DNA of 64,000 bases, from contig NZ_CP118632.1 in assembly GCF_028993615.1 (NCBI RefSeq), forward strand, positions 1,426,001 to 1,490,000. The letters run 5' to 3'. The translations under genes were made by a program, and so were the position numbers. Each line of letters starts with the position of its first letter. Position 1 is the first letter of the stretch. Shown here piece after piece: positions 7,044-15,966 of the stretch. Under the pieces are notes generated by a model. It did no database searches, was not told the origin of the DNA, and saw only the letters and a list, made by a program, of their open reading frames with translations. The stretch is from Herbaspirillum sp. WKF16. GTDB taxonomy: Bacteria; Pseudomonadota; Gammaproteobacteria; Burkholderiales; Burkholderiaceae_D.

Positions 7044-8420
7044 ATGACGCAAGCGGCGGGATCACAACAGCAGGGCGGCGCGATCGGAGCAATGGCGCGC
7101 TGGATCGCCGGGCTGGAAGAAAACGCCATTCCCGCCGCCGTGCGCGGCGTGGCGCTCAATTGCCTGGTCGACACCATCGGCGTCATCGCCGCCGGATCGG
7201 CCACGCCGGTGGCGGCGCATGCGCGCGCGCTGGCGGCCATCTCGGCGGCGGAAGGGGCGTGCGCCATCATCGGCGGCGACCGGCGCTGCGATTTGCGCCA
7301 GGCCGCCTTCGCCAACGGCGTGGCGGCCCATGCGCTGGATTTCGACGACAACTGTTACGCCGGCTTCGTGCACGGCTCGGCCGTGATCGCGCCGGCGGCG
7401 CTGGCTGCGGCCCAGCATGCGGACGCCGGCGGCGCGCAATTGATCACCGCCTTCGTGGTCGGCGCCGAGTGCGAATATGCGCTCGGCCTGGCTACGGCCA
7501 ACGTACTGTACGACCAGGGCTGGTGGACCACCGGCGTGCTGGGGCCGGTCGGCGCCTGCGCCGCGGCGGCCCGGCTGCTGCGGCTCGACGCGCGGCAGAC
7601 GGCCGCGGCGCTGGGCCTGGCGGTGGCGGGCGCGGCCGGCATCAAGGCCTGCTTCGGTAGCGACGCCAAGGCCTTCCTGGCCGGGCGCGCGGCCGAGGCG
7701 GGCGTGACGGCGGCGCTGATGGCGCAGGCCGGCGCCAGCGGCCCGGTCGACGCCTTCGAGCACCGCAACGGCTTCATCAAGCTCTTCAACGGCGGGCGCT
7801 TCGACGCCGGCGTGTTCGAGAAACTCGGGCAGCGCTGGACCTTGCTCGACCCCGGCGTGGACGTCAAGCGCATCCCGGTGTGCCTGTCGTCGCATGCGGC
7901 GGTCGATGTCGCGCTCGATCTCGCGCAGGAACACGGCATCGACCCCGGCGAGATCGAGGCGATCGCCTGCAACGTCCCGCCCATCGTGATCGCCAACCTG
8001 GTCCACGACGATCCCGCCACGCCGCAGCAGGCGCAGTTCAGCATGCCGTTCGCGATTGCCGCCGCGCTGCTGCATGGCGCGCCGGGACTGGCGCAGCTGT
8101 CGCCGCAGGCGCTGGCCGATGCCGACCTGCGCGCGCTGATGGCCAGGGTGTCGATGTTCAGCGGGGCGGTATGGGAGGACGCGGCCTATCGCGCCGCCGC
8201 GCCCGAGGGCGCCGAACTCAGCATCGCCTTGCGCGACGGCCGGGTGCTGCAGGGATTCCGCGATTTCGCGCGCGGCGCGGCGCGCTATCCCTTGACGGTG
8301 GAGGAGATCGGCGCCAAGTTCGAGGGCTGCCTGCGCTACGCCGGCCTGCGCATGCCGGCGCTATTGCCCTCGCTGCGCGCGCTGGAGACGCGCGGCAGCG
8401 TGCGCGATCTGTTCGCCTGA
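7044..8420 (+). CDS. MmgE/PrpD family protein
   Basis: A 458-residue member of the MmgE/PrpD family, which includes 2-methylcitrate dehydratase, cis-aconitate decarboxylase and epimerase-like enzymes. Family features are the N-terminal helical domain with FANGVAAHALDFDDNCYAGFVHGSA (the HxxDFDD motif), GPVGACAAAARLL, and a C-terminal alpha/beta lid. The start is the ATG at 7044 with AGGAG seven bases upstream; the frame is open further 5' but reads through the preceding terminator. No other propionate or aconitate gene is adjacent, so the substrate is unknown. It stands alone between a terminator and a convergent gene. Confidence 0.88.
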   Translation: MTQAAGSQQQGGAIGAMARWIAGLEENAIPAAVRGVALNCLVDTIGVIAAGSATPVAAHARALAAISAAEGACAIIGGDRRCDLRQAAFANGVAAHALDFDDNCYAGFVHGSAVIAPAALAAAQHADAGGAQLITAFVVGAECEYALGLATANVLYDQGWWTTGVLGPVGACAAAARLLRLDARQTAAALGLAVAGAAGIKACFGSDAKAFLAGRAAEAGVTAALMAQAGASGPVDAFEHRNGFIKLFNGGRFDAGVFEKLGQRWTLLDPGVDVKRIPVCLSSHAAVDVALDLAQEHGIDPGEIEAIACNVPPIVIANLVHDDPATPQQAQFSMPFAIAAALLHGAPGLAQLSPQALADADLRALMARVSMFSGAVWEDAAYRAAAPEGAELSIALRDGRVLQGFRDFARGAARYPLTVEEIGAKFEGCLRYAGLRMPALLPSLRALETRGSVRDLFA

Positions 8421-8427
8421 CGTCGCC

Positions 8428-9414
8428 TCAGCGCGCGCCCAGGATGTGCCGGATGCGTTCCTGGCTGGGCGGATGGCTGGAGAGGTAGGGTGCGATGGCG
8501 CCGTGGCCCTTGTCGTCGAGCTTTTCGAACACGTAGGCCAGCTTCTGGCGCGGCATGCCGTTGGCCTGGAACATGGCGATGGCGTAGTCGTCGGCCTCGG
8601 TCTCGATGTCGCGCGAATACTTCATGTCCAGCAGCAGCGTGGGGATGTTGGCCAGCACCGCCGAGACGTCGCCGAACAGCACCGTGGCCACCGCCGCCAC
8701 TGCCGAACTCTGGATCAGGCGGCGCATCAGGTGACGCTGGTGCACGTGGCCCAGCTCGTGCGCCAGCACGCCCATGAGCGCATCGTCATCGTCAAGCAGT
8801 TGCACGATCTCGTCGGTGACCACGATCTGGCCGGAGGGCAGGGCGAAGGCATTGGGGCCGATGCGGCTCTTGCGAAACAGGATCTCGAAGGGCGGCGCCT
8901 CGGGCAGCGGCGCGGCCATCGCCTTGAAGCGGGCGACGATGGCCTCGCGCCGCGCGGCCGGCAGCGCGGTGGGCGCCATCACATGGCGGTCGAGGAAGTC
9001 CAGCGTGCCGATGCCGACCTTGCGGTCCACTTCCACCGGCAGCGCCTTGGCCGCCGCTTCCGCGGCCAGCGGCAGCAGCCACACATAACTTGCCGCCACC
9101 ACCAACACCAGCGCCGCAGCGGCGGCCAGCGTGGCGCGCCAGTTCTGCTGGATGCGCACCACCAGCGTATCGCGATGCCGGGTAGCATGCAGCAGCGCGG
9201 CGAAGGCCTCGCGGTCGAGCACCTCCAGGTAAGCGCCATCGGGGAAGGTCACCTTGCGCGCGGCGCGGTTGAAGCGTTCGGACACGCGCAGCTGCGCGAT
9301 CGGGCTGCTGCGCTCGACCTCGCCGCGCACATGCGCGATGCCCTGTTCGACCTCCAGCGTCACCGCGTGGCGCCGGGAGGTCTTGCCGTCGAAGTAATGT
9401 GCGGCGACCTGCAT
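8428..9414 (-). CDS. M48-family membrane metalloprotease
   Basis: A 328-residue zinc metallopeptidase. H219-E-L-G-H223 is the zinc-binding HExxH motif and ETEADDYAI near residue 270 supplies the third ligand. An N-terminal roughly 85-residue domain without the protease fold precedes a hydrophobic segment at about residues 93-117 that should anchor the protein in the inner membrane, with the catalytic part outside or near the membrane. The gene starts only 3 bases after the YjgN-like gene's stop codon, and this protease/YjgN pairing recurs in proteobacteria, so the two probably act together in envelope maintenance. The substrate is unknown. Confidence 0.88.
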   Translation of the reverse strand: MQVAAHYFDGKTSRRHAVTLEVEQGIAHVRGEVERSSPIAQLRVSERFNRAARKVTFPDGAYLEVLDREAFAALLHATRHRDTLVVRIQQNWRATLAAAAALVLVVAASYVWLLPLAAEAAAKALPVEVDRKVGIGTLDFLDRHVMAPTALPAARREAIVARFKAMAAPLPEAPPFEILFRKSRIGPNAFALPSGQIVVTDEIVQLLDDDDALMGVLAHELGHVHQRHLMRRLIQSSAVAAVATVLFGDVSAVLANIPTLLLDMKYSRDIETEADDYAIAMFQANGMPRQKLAYVFEKLDDKGHGAIAPYLSSHPPSQERIRHILGAR

Positions 9415-9417
9415 GCG

Positions 9418-10554
9418 TCAGAGCGAGAGGTCGAAGTCGAGCAGGTCGGTCATGCCTTCGCCGGCGGCCGATCCCGCCGATTCGGCGGAGGCGATGAACT
9501 CGTCGAGTCCGCCGGCCGGATGCAGGCTCATGGCCTCGATGCGGCAACGCATCAGGCGCACCTGCGCGAAGGGCGTGTACAGCCCCAGCGTGCAGACGAT
9601 GCCGACCACGTTGGTGGCCATGATGAACATCATGCTTCGCCAGCGCATGTCGCTGGCGAAGCGGTGCTCGCCCAGGCGGGTATTGTTCCAGATCAGGTTC
9701 TGCAGCAGCGTGAAGAACAACGGCAGCGCCAGGAAGGACCAGACGTAGACCGACAGGACCATCAGGAAGAAGGCCAGCCCGCCGCCGTCGTCGGTGCCGG
9801 TTTGGCCGGCCGAGGCCAGCGCGGCGATGGTGCCGCCGAACAGCAGCAGGATGGCGACGAAGCCGGCCAGCCAGATGCCCATGCCCAGCAGATAGGCCTT
9901 GTAGAAGCCGCCCGGCGAGGCGTGGAAGGAGAAGTGCGTGGCGCCGAAGCGCGACTCGTTGTGCTGGAAGCGCTTGATGCGCTGGTGGGCGAACGGCGCC
10001 AGCAGGTACAGCGACAGCACCGACAGCGCCGGCCACAGCAGGTAGGTCTTGTAGGCCGCGCCGGCGCTGCCGCGCAGGCCGAAGCGGATGCCGCGGTAGC
10101 TGGAGTTGTAAAGCTTGAACTGCAGGCTGCGCCAGATCAGCCAGGGCACCGCCAGGCCCATGGCGGCCAGCGCCAAGAGACCGAGCAGCGGCCCGATGTT
10201 GAAGGCGGTGTGGTAGACGAACAGCAGCACTACCGCCGCGATGCGGCCCTTGAGGATGGCGATGGGATTGCCGTGGTACTCGAAGCTGCTGCCGGCCACG
10301 GTGGTGTTGTCGTAGAAATAGCGCAGGCGCCGCACCTTGGCCCAGGCCGAATAAATGCCTAGAGTGATGATGGACAGCAGCAGGTTGACGATCCAGATGC
10401 GGAAGTACTCGGAGCCGCGCGCGCTGAAGGCGAAGCGTTCGGCGGACGGCGCGGCAAGGCCGTGGTCGTTGCCGGCGCCGCCGAAGCCGGCCTGGGTGGA
10501 GGTGACGGAGGGCGTGGCGTCGGGCTGGCCGTTTTGATCGGAGATGTCGCTCAT
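9418..10554 (-). CDS. YjgN-like DUF898 membrane protein
   Basis: A 378-residue polytopic membrane protein of the DUF898/YjgN family. After a polar N-terminal stretch of about 40 residues come two related halves, each with the pattern of hydrophobic helices followed by a YSAWAKVRRLRYFYDNT-like or YTPFAQVRLMRCR-like motif (residues about 68-82 and near 335). The function of the family is not established. The gene is the first of a two-gene unit with the M48 protease, and has an AAGGGG ribosome site directly upstream. Confidence 0.87.
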   Translation of the reverse strand: MSDISDQNGQPDATPSVTSTQAGFGGAGNDHGLAAPSAERFAFSARGSEYFRIWIVNLLLSIITLGIYSAWAKVRRLRYFYDNTTVAGSSFEYHGNPIAILKGRIAAVVLLFVYHTAFNIGPLLGLLALAAMGLAVPWLIWRSLQFKLYNSSYRGIRFGLRGSAGAAYKTYLLWPALSVLSLYLLAPFAHQRIKRFQHNESRFGATHFSFHASPGGFYKAYLLGMGIWLAGFVAILLLFGGTIAALASAGQTGTDDGGGLAFFLMVLSVYVWSFLALPLFFTLLQNLIWNNTRLGEHRFASDMRWRSMMFIMATNVVGIVCTLGLYTPFAQVRLMRCRIEAMSLHPAGGLDEFIASAESAGSAAGEGMTDLLDFDLSL

Positions 10555-10891
10555 GGAACCCCTTTTTGGAATTGTGCGAAAAGGTACGGCTGCCGTGCGG
10601 GTGAGCGCAAGAATCTATTGCTCGCAGTAAAAAGTCAAGGGTGGCTCGTACCCATGCGGCTTGTAGGGGTGATGCATGGATCCGTCTCGCATTTGCTTTG
10701 CATCAGCTGGTATGACCTCCTGCAGAGCTGCACGCTTTGTGCGAACATAGCGGGCTTATGCGCAGTCGGATTGCATTGATTCTGCGCAAAAGCCGCGCCA
10801 ATAAGAACGCATTCTTCGCCACCGATGAAATGCGCTCGATAAGTTTCCTCGGCGCCGGTCCTGCCGGCGCACGCCAACCAAAGGAGCCTCA
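10555..10891. promoter_or_regulatory. divergent intergenic region, yjgN-like / dienelactone hydrolase
   Basis: No gene is evident in these 337 bases. TGCGCAG at 10759-10765 and CTGCGCA at 10782-10788 form a 7-bp inverted repeat with 16 bases between, a possible operator about 105 bases before the hydrolase start. The part at 10560-10760 is less GC-rich than its surroundings and should hold both promoters, but no clear hexamer pair stands out. Confidence 0.4.
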
Positions 10892-11659
10892 ATGTCCCAG
10901 TCCTGGAACGCCGCCGCCATCGCCGAGAAACTCGGCATTGCCGCTGCCGATCTCGCCATCGAAACCATCATCCACAGCATCGACGGCGTCGAATACGAAA
11001 ACGTCCTGCTGTTCAACAAGGCCAAGCCGCAAGCCTCCGGCGTGCTGGCCGTGCCCAACTACTTCGGCATCCGCCAGCAGGCGCTGGAAATCGCCGCCGC
11101 CACGGTGGGCGCGGATCACGCGATCTTCGTGGCCGACGTCTACGGCAAGAGCGTGCGTCCGGCCAACGGTGACGAGGCCATGGCCGTGATCGTCGCGCTC
11201 AAGAAGGACCGCCCGGAACTGCAAAAGCGCATGAACGCCGCGCTGGACGCCTTCCGTGGCCAGCAAAAGATCAAGATCGCCGCCGGCAAGTTCGGCGCCT
11301 GCGGCTTCTGCTTCGGCGGCACCGCCGCGCTGGAGCTGGCGCGTTCCGGCGCCGACGTGCGCGGCACCGTGTCGCTGCATGGCGCGCTGGACACGCCATC
11401 GCCCGACGGCAGCAAGATCAAGGGCGCGGTGCTGGTACTGCACGGCGTGCAGGATCCGTCGGTGCCGCGCGAGCAGGTCAACGCCTTCATCGACGAGATG
11501 AGCGCGGCCAAGCTCGATTGGCAATTGGTCAACTACGGCCAGGCCGGCCACTCCTTCACCGATCCGGACGCCAACAATCCGGGCTTCTTCTACCACCGCC
11601 AGACCGCCCAGCGCGCGTCGGCGGCGCTGAAGAATTTCTTCGGCGAACTGTTCGCTTAA
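10892..11659 (+). CDS. dienelactone hydrolase family protein
   Basis: A 255-residue alpha/beta hydrolase of the dienelactone hydrolase family. The nucleophile is C140 in GFCFGG, the acid is the aspartate in HGVQDPSVP near residue 188, and the histidine is in GQAGHSFTDP near residue 220. Classical enzymes open dienelactone in chlorocatechol degradation, but many relatives are general carboxylesterases, and no aromatic pathway genes adjoin it. It is followed by a hairpin terminator, so it seems monocistronic. Confidence 0.9.
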   Translation: MSQSWNAAAIAEKLGIAAADLAIETIIHSIDGVEYENVLLFNKAKPQASGVLAVPNYFGIRQQALEIAAATVGADHAIFVADVYGKSVRPANGDEAMAVIVALKKDRPELQKRMNAALDAFRGQQKIKIAAGKFGACGFCFGGTAALELARSGADVRGTVSLHGALDTPSPDGSKIKGAVLVLHGVQDPSVPREQVNAFIDEMSAAKLDWQLVNYGQAGHSFTDPDANNPGFFYHRQTAQRASAALKNFFGELFA

Positions 11660-11667
11660 AGCCAGTC

Positions 11668-11700
11668 GGCAAGGCGGCGCGCATGCCGCCTTGCCCTGTT
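11668..11700 (+). terminator. hairpin terminator after the hydrolase gene
   Basis: A perfect 11-bp stem pairs 11668-11678 (GGCAAGGCGGC) with 11685-11695 around GCGCAT, starting 9 bases after the stop codon. The T content after it is low (CTGTTGT), so efficiency is uncertain. Confidence 0.65.
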
Positions 11701-11936
11701 GTCAGCCAGTTGCTTTCGACCATGAAATCAGCGAGCCAGCATGCACAGCTTTTCGCGCAGCGCCTTTACCAGAGATAAAGCATTCTTCCCCGTCCGGCGC
11801 CAGGAACCGGGCAGGGCGGATCCATGACAAGAGGTAACCGTCATCGACGGCCGCCGGGATGCGTGCGTCCCGGCAGCTTGCAGTGGCCCAGTACCCGTTA
11901 GTTCTCCCTCAATCCACCACAGTCCAAAGGAAAGTC

Positions 11937-12659
11937 ATGTCCCAAGATAAAGAGCCGAGGCGGCGTTTCCTGCGCCAGGTATTGGCCATCGTCCCAGCAG
12001 CCAGCACGCTAGGCGGAGCCACTGCGGTCGCAGTCAGCCAGCCGGCGATCGCCGACAGTTCCGAGCCGGGCAAGCCGCGCGCTTACACCCCGACCTACTT
12101 CAACGCGGCCGAATGGGCGTTCATCAACGCTGCCGTCGACCACCTGATTCCTTCCGATCAATACGGCGCCGGCGCCCTGGAAACCGGTGTGCCCGAATTC
12201 ATCGACCGCCAGATGGAAACGCCCTACGGCGCCGGCAAGCTGTGGTACATGCAAGGCCCCTTCCATCCGGACAGCGTGCCCGAACTGGGCTACCAGCTCT
12301 CGCTGGTGCCGCGCGACATCTACCGCCAGGGCATCGCCGCCTGCAACGACTGGTGCGTCAAGAACCTGGGCAAGGTCTTCGCCGAGCTCGATCGTGCCAA
12401 GCAGCTCGACGTGCTCAAGCAGATGGAAGGCGGCAAGATCCACTTCGAAACCGTTCCGGCCAAGACCTTCTTCAACTTCATGCTGGGCAACACCAAGGAA
12501 GGCTACTTCGCCGACCCGATGTACGGCGGCAACCAGAAGATGGGCGGCTGGAAGATGGTCGGGTTCCCCGGCGCGCGCGCCGACTACCTGGACTGGGTGG
12601 ACCAATACAACGTGAAATATCCCTACGGCCCCGTGTCGATTCTGGGTGAGAAGGGCTGA
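11937..12659 (+). CDS. gluconate 2-dehydrogenase subunit 3 family protein
   Basis: A 240-residue subunit of the membrane-associated flavin/cytochrome dehydrogenases (gluconate 2-dehydrogenase gamma-type). A twin-arginine signal (EPRRRFLRQVLAIVPAAST) sits at the N-terminus and allows export of the folded FAD subunit bound to it. The mature part has WAFINAAVDHLIPSDQYG and the FFNFMLGNTKEGYFADPMYGG segment of the family. The ATG at 11937 has AAAGGAAAG just upstream. It opens a three-gene operon; the FAD gene starts 2 bases after its stop. A stable 8-bp hairpin at 11853-11874 lies in the leader. Confidence 0.92.
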   Translation: MSQDKEPRRRFLRQVLAIVPAASTLGGATAVAVSQPAIADSSEPGKPRAYTPTYFNAAEWAFINAAVDHLIPSDQYGAGALETGVPEFIDRQMETPYGAGKLWYMQGPFHPDSVPELGYQLSLVPRDIYRQGIAACNDWCVKNLGKVFAELDRAKQLDVLKQMEGGKIHFETVPAKTFFNFMLGNTKEGYFADPMYGGNQKMGGWKMVGFPGARADYLDWVDQYNVKYPYGPVSILGEKG

Positions 12660-12661
12660 TC

Positions 12662-14443
12662 ATGGCGATTAAAAAAGACAAAGTGGATGTGGTGATGGTG
12701 GGCCTGGGCTGGACCGGCGCCATCATGGGGATGGAACTGACCGAAGCCGGTCTGAACGTGCTGGCGCTGGAACGCGGCGACATGCGCGACACCAACACCG
12801 ACACGCCTTATCCGAAGGCGGTCGACGAACTGAAATATTCCGTGCGCGGCGCGCTGTTCCAGGACCTCTCGCGCGAAACCGTGACCATCCGCTACGGCGT
12901 GGCGGACGTGGCGGTGCCCTATCGCCAGCACGGTTCCTTCCTGCTGGGCGACGGCGTCGGCGGCGCCGGTTTCCACTGGAACGGCATGATGTACCGCAAC
13001 CTGCCGGAAGAGCTGGAAATGCGCAGCCACCACGAGCAGAAGTACGGCAAGAAATTCATCCCCGAGGACATGACGATCCAGGATCACGGCGTCACCTACA
13101 AGGAACTGGAACCGTTCTACGACTTCTCGGAAAAGGTGATGGCCGTGTCCGGCAAGGCCGGCAACCTGAACGGCAAGATCGTGGCAGGCGGCAACCCGCT
13201 GGAAGGCGCGCGCAGCGACGAATTCCCGACCAAGCCGCTGACCTACCAATACAGCGCCTCGCTGGTCGAGAAGGCCATGCGCGACGTCGGCTACCACCCG
13301 TACCCGGCGCCGGCGGCCAATGCCTCCGAGCCTTACACCAACCCCTACGGCGTGCGCATCGGCCCCTGCAACTACTGCGGCTTCTGCGAAAACTACGGCT
13401 GCTACATGTACTCCAAGGCCTCGCCGCAGACCACCATCCTGCCGGTGCTCCTGAAGCGCAAGAACTTCGAGGTGCGCACCAAGGCGCAGGTGATCAAGGT
13501 CAACCTGGACGCCTCGGGCAAGCGCGCCACCGGCGTCACCTACATCGACGCGCAAGGCCGTGAAGTCGAACAGCCGGCCGACCTGGTGCTGCTGACCGCA
13601 TTCCAGACGCACAACGTGCGCCTGCTGCTGCTGTCGGGCATCGGCAAGCCGTACGACCCGGTCACCGGCGAAGGCGTGGTGGGCAAGAACTTCGCCTACC
13701 AGTACAACGGCGGCATCAACGTGGTCATGCCCAAGGGTACGCAGTTCAACCCGTTCATCGGCACCGGCGCCGGCGGCGTCGGCATGGACGACCTCAACGC
13801 CGACCAGTTCGACCACGGCCCGCTGGGCTTCATCGGCGGCGCCTCGATCCGCCACGTGCGCTACGGCGGCCGTCCCATCAAGCAGGCCGGCACCATGCCG
13901 GGCGAGAAGGTGCCCAACTGGGGCTCGGAGTGGAAGGGCAGCGTGCAGGACGCCTACCAGCGCACCCTGACCATCGGCATCTCGGGTTCGGTGATGGCTT
14001 ACCGCGATTGCTACCTGTCGCTGGATCCGACCTACAAGGACGCCAACGGCCAGCCGCTCCTGCGCATGACGCTAAACTGGAAGGAAAACGAAGGCAAGAT
14101 GCTGACCCACATCGGCAACGAGATGGAGAAGGTCGGCCAGGCGATGAACCCGGAGAAGGTGGTCAAGGCGATCCGCAAGACCGGTTCCTCGTGGGACACC
14201 CGGGTCTACCAGTCGACCCACTTGACCGGCGGCGCGATCATGGGCACCACGCCCAAGAACAGCGTGGTCAACAAGTACCTGCAAAGCTGGGACGTGCCCA
14301 ACGTGTTCGTCTACGGCGCTTCTGCGTTCCCGCAGAACATGGGCTACAACCCGACCGGCCTGGTCACGGCGCTGGCGTATCACTCCGCCAAGGCGATCCG
14401 CGAGCAGTATCTGAAAAACCCCGGCCCGCTGGTTCAGGCATAA
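12662..14443 (+). CDS. GMC-type FAD dehydrogenase subunit (gluconate/polyol dehydrogenase)
   Basis: A 593-residue glucose-methanol-choline oxidoreductase, the catalytic subunit of a gluconate-2-dehydrogenase type complex. The dinucleotide fold VVMVGLGWTGAIMGMEL binds FAD near residues 10-26. GGAGFHWNGMMYR and the C-terminal FVYGASAFPQNMGYNPT with the catalytic-region histidine pair zone QSTHLTGGAIMG are family features. The run CNYCGFCENYGCYMYSK near residue 240 carries four cysteines, matching the iron-sulfur cluster site described in related fungal-type and bacterial FAD dehydrogenases. It oxidises a sugar acid or polyol in the periplasm and passes electrons to the cytochrome c subunit. The exact substrate cannot be read from sequence. 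Confidence 0.93.
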   Translation: MAIKKDKVDVVMVGLGWTGAIMGMELTEAGLNVLALERGDMRDTNTDTPYPKAVDELKYSVRGALFQDLSRETVTIRYGVADVAVPYRQHGSFLLGDGVGGAGFHWNGMMYRNLPEELEMRSHHEQKYGKKFIPEDMTIQDHGVTYKELEPFYDFSEKVMAVSGKAGNLNGKIVAGGNPLEGARSDEFPTKPLTYQYSASLVEKAMRDVGYHPYPAPAANASEPYTNPYGVRIGPCNYCGFCENYGCYMYSKASPQTTILPVLLKRKNFEVRTKAQVIKVNLDASGKRATGVTYIDAQGREVEQPADLVLLTAFQTHNVRLLLLSGIGKPYDPVTGEGVVGKNFAYQYNGGINVVMPKGTQFNPFIGTGAGGVGMDDLNADQFDHGPLGFIGGASIRHVRYGGRPIKQAGTMPGEKVPNWGSEWKGSVQDAYQRTLTIGISGSVMAYRDCYLSLDPTYKDANGQPLLRMTLNWKENEGKMLTHIGNEMEKVGQAMNPEKVVKAIRKTGSSWDTRVYQSTHLTGGAIMGTTPKNSVVNKYLQSWDVPNVFVYGASAFPQNMGYNPTGLVTALAYHSAKAIREQYLKNPGPLVQA

Positions 14444-14456
14444 GAGGATAACGACC

Positions 14457-15776
14457 ATGATCAAGAAACATTTCATCGCCGCCTGCGCGGCAGTCATGAC
14501 GCTGTCCGCTTTTGCTGCGACCACGGCCGGCGCACAGAACGCGGCGGTCGACCAGCAACTGGTCAAGCGCGGCGAATACCTGGCCAAGGCCGGCGACTGC
14601 GTGGCCTGCCACACGGCCAAGGGCGGCAAGGACTTCGCCGGCGGCTTGCCGATCGCCACGCCGATCGGCACGGTGTATTCGTCCAACATCACGCCCGACA
14701 AGGACAACGGCATCGGCAACTACAGCGAGGACGATTTTGACCGTGCCCTGCGCCACGGCATCCGCAAGGATGGCGCGTCGCTGTACCCGGCCATGCCGTA
14801 CCCGTCCTACGCCAAGGTCAAGCCGGCCGACGTGAAGGCGCTGTACGCCTACTTCATGAACGGCGTGAAGGCCGATCCGACGCCCAACCGCAGCGTCGAC
14901 ATCGTCTGGCCGCTGTCCATGCGCTGGCCGCTGTCGATCTGGCGCAAGGTGTTCGCGCCCAACGTCGTGGCCGACGGCGCCGATGACAACAGCCCGCTGA
15001 TCCGCGGCCAGTACCTGGTCGAGGGCCTGGGCCACTGCGGCGCCTGCCACACCCCGCGCGGCGTGGGCATGCAGGAGAAGGCGCTGACCGACGACAGCAC
15101 GCAGTTCCTGTCGGGCGGCGTGATCGACGGCTTCCTCGCCAACAACCTGCGCGGCGACGCCCGCGACGGCCTGGGCAGCTGGAGCGAGGGCGACATCGTG
15201 GCCTTCCTCAAGACCGGCCGCAACAGCCACTCCGCCGCTTTCGGCGGCATGGCCGACGTGGTCGCCAACAGCACCCAGCACATGACCGACGACGACCTGG
15301 CAGCCATCGCCAAGTACCTGAAGTCATTGAAGCCGGTGAAGGAAGGCGCGGCGCCGCTGGCGTATGACGACAAGACGCACCAGGCCTTGCGCAAGGGTTC
15401 GGACCAAAGCCCCGGCGCGATGGGCTTCCTGAACAACTGCGCGGCCTGCCACCGCAGCAGCGGCAAGGGCTGGACGGAAACCTTCCCGCAACTGGCGCAG
15501 AGTGCGACGGTGAATGCCGATAATCCGGCCTCGCTGATCAAGATCGTGCTGGAAGGCGCGGAGATGCCGTGGACCCAGAAGGGCCCGACGCAGTTCGCCA
15601 TGCCGGCCTTCGGCAGCCGCCTGTCGGACCAGGAAGTGGCGGAGATCGTCACCTTCATCCGCGGCAGCTGGGGCAACAACGCCGGCGCGGTCTCGGCCGG
15701 CGATGTCGCCAAGGTGCGCAAGGAGCTGCCCAAGAAGACGGTGGGCGCCGACAGCGGAACCGTCGCCAAGCAGTAA
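14457..15776 (+). CDS. tri-haem cytochrome c subunit of gluconate-type dehydrogenase
   Basis: A 439-residue c-type cytochrome with a Sec signal peptide ending near AGAQN. Three haem-binding CxxCH motifs are visible: CVACH at residues 48-52, CGACH near 193 and CAACH near 327. Each begins its own cytochrome domain with a later methionine ligand, for example YPAMPYPSY. It takes electrons from the FAD subunit and delivers them to the quinone pool or a terminal oxidase. The spacing of 13 bases to the FAD gene, with a GAGGATAA ribosome site, and the terminator after it show it is the last gene of the operon. Confidence 0.94.
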   Translation: MIKKHFIAACAAVMTLSAFAATTAGAQNAAVDQQLVKRGEYLAKAGDCVACHTAKGGKDFAGGLPIATPIGTVYSSNITPDKDNGIGNYSEDDFDRALRHGIRKDGASLYPAMPYPSYAKVKPADVKALYAYFMNGVKADPTPNRSVDIVWPLSMRWPLSIWRKVFAPNVVADGADDNSPLIRGQYLVEGLGHCGACHTPRGVGMQEKALTDDSTQFLSGGVIDGFLANNLRGDARDGLGSWSEGDIVAFLKTGRNSHSAAFGGMADVVANSTQHMTDDDLAAIAKYLKSLKPVKEGAAPLAYDDKTHQALRKGSDQSPGAMGFLNNCAACHRSSGKGWTETFPQLAQSATVNADNPASLIKIVLEGAEMPWTQKGPTQFAMPAFGSRLSDQEVAEIVTFIRGSWGNNAGAVSAGDVAKVRKELPKKTVGADSGTVAKQ

Positions 15777-15826
15777 GCGAGCACGGATCGCGGCGGGCGG
15801 TACAGCGCCTGTCGAACCGGATCGAG

Positions 15827-15858
15827 ACGGCCGTCCCGGAAGGGGCGGCCGTTTTTTT
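15827..15858 (+). terminator. rho-independent terminator of the dehydrogenase operon
   Basis: ACGGCCGTCCC (15827-15837) pairs with GGGGCGGCCGT (15842-15852) with one G-T pair and runs into seven T residues. Confidence 0.88.
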
Positions 15859-15966
15859 ATTGGTTTCAATGCGTTTTTCATGTTGATCGAAACGAACTCG
15901 CCGACGGCCTGTCACATTCACGATCCTTGACCGGCGCCAGCCGGGCAAGATGGGGATACGATCAAC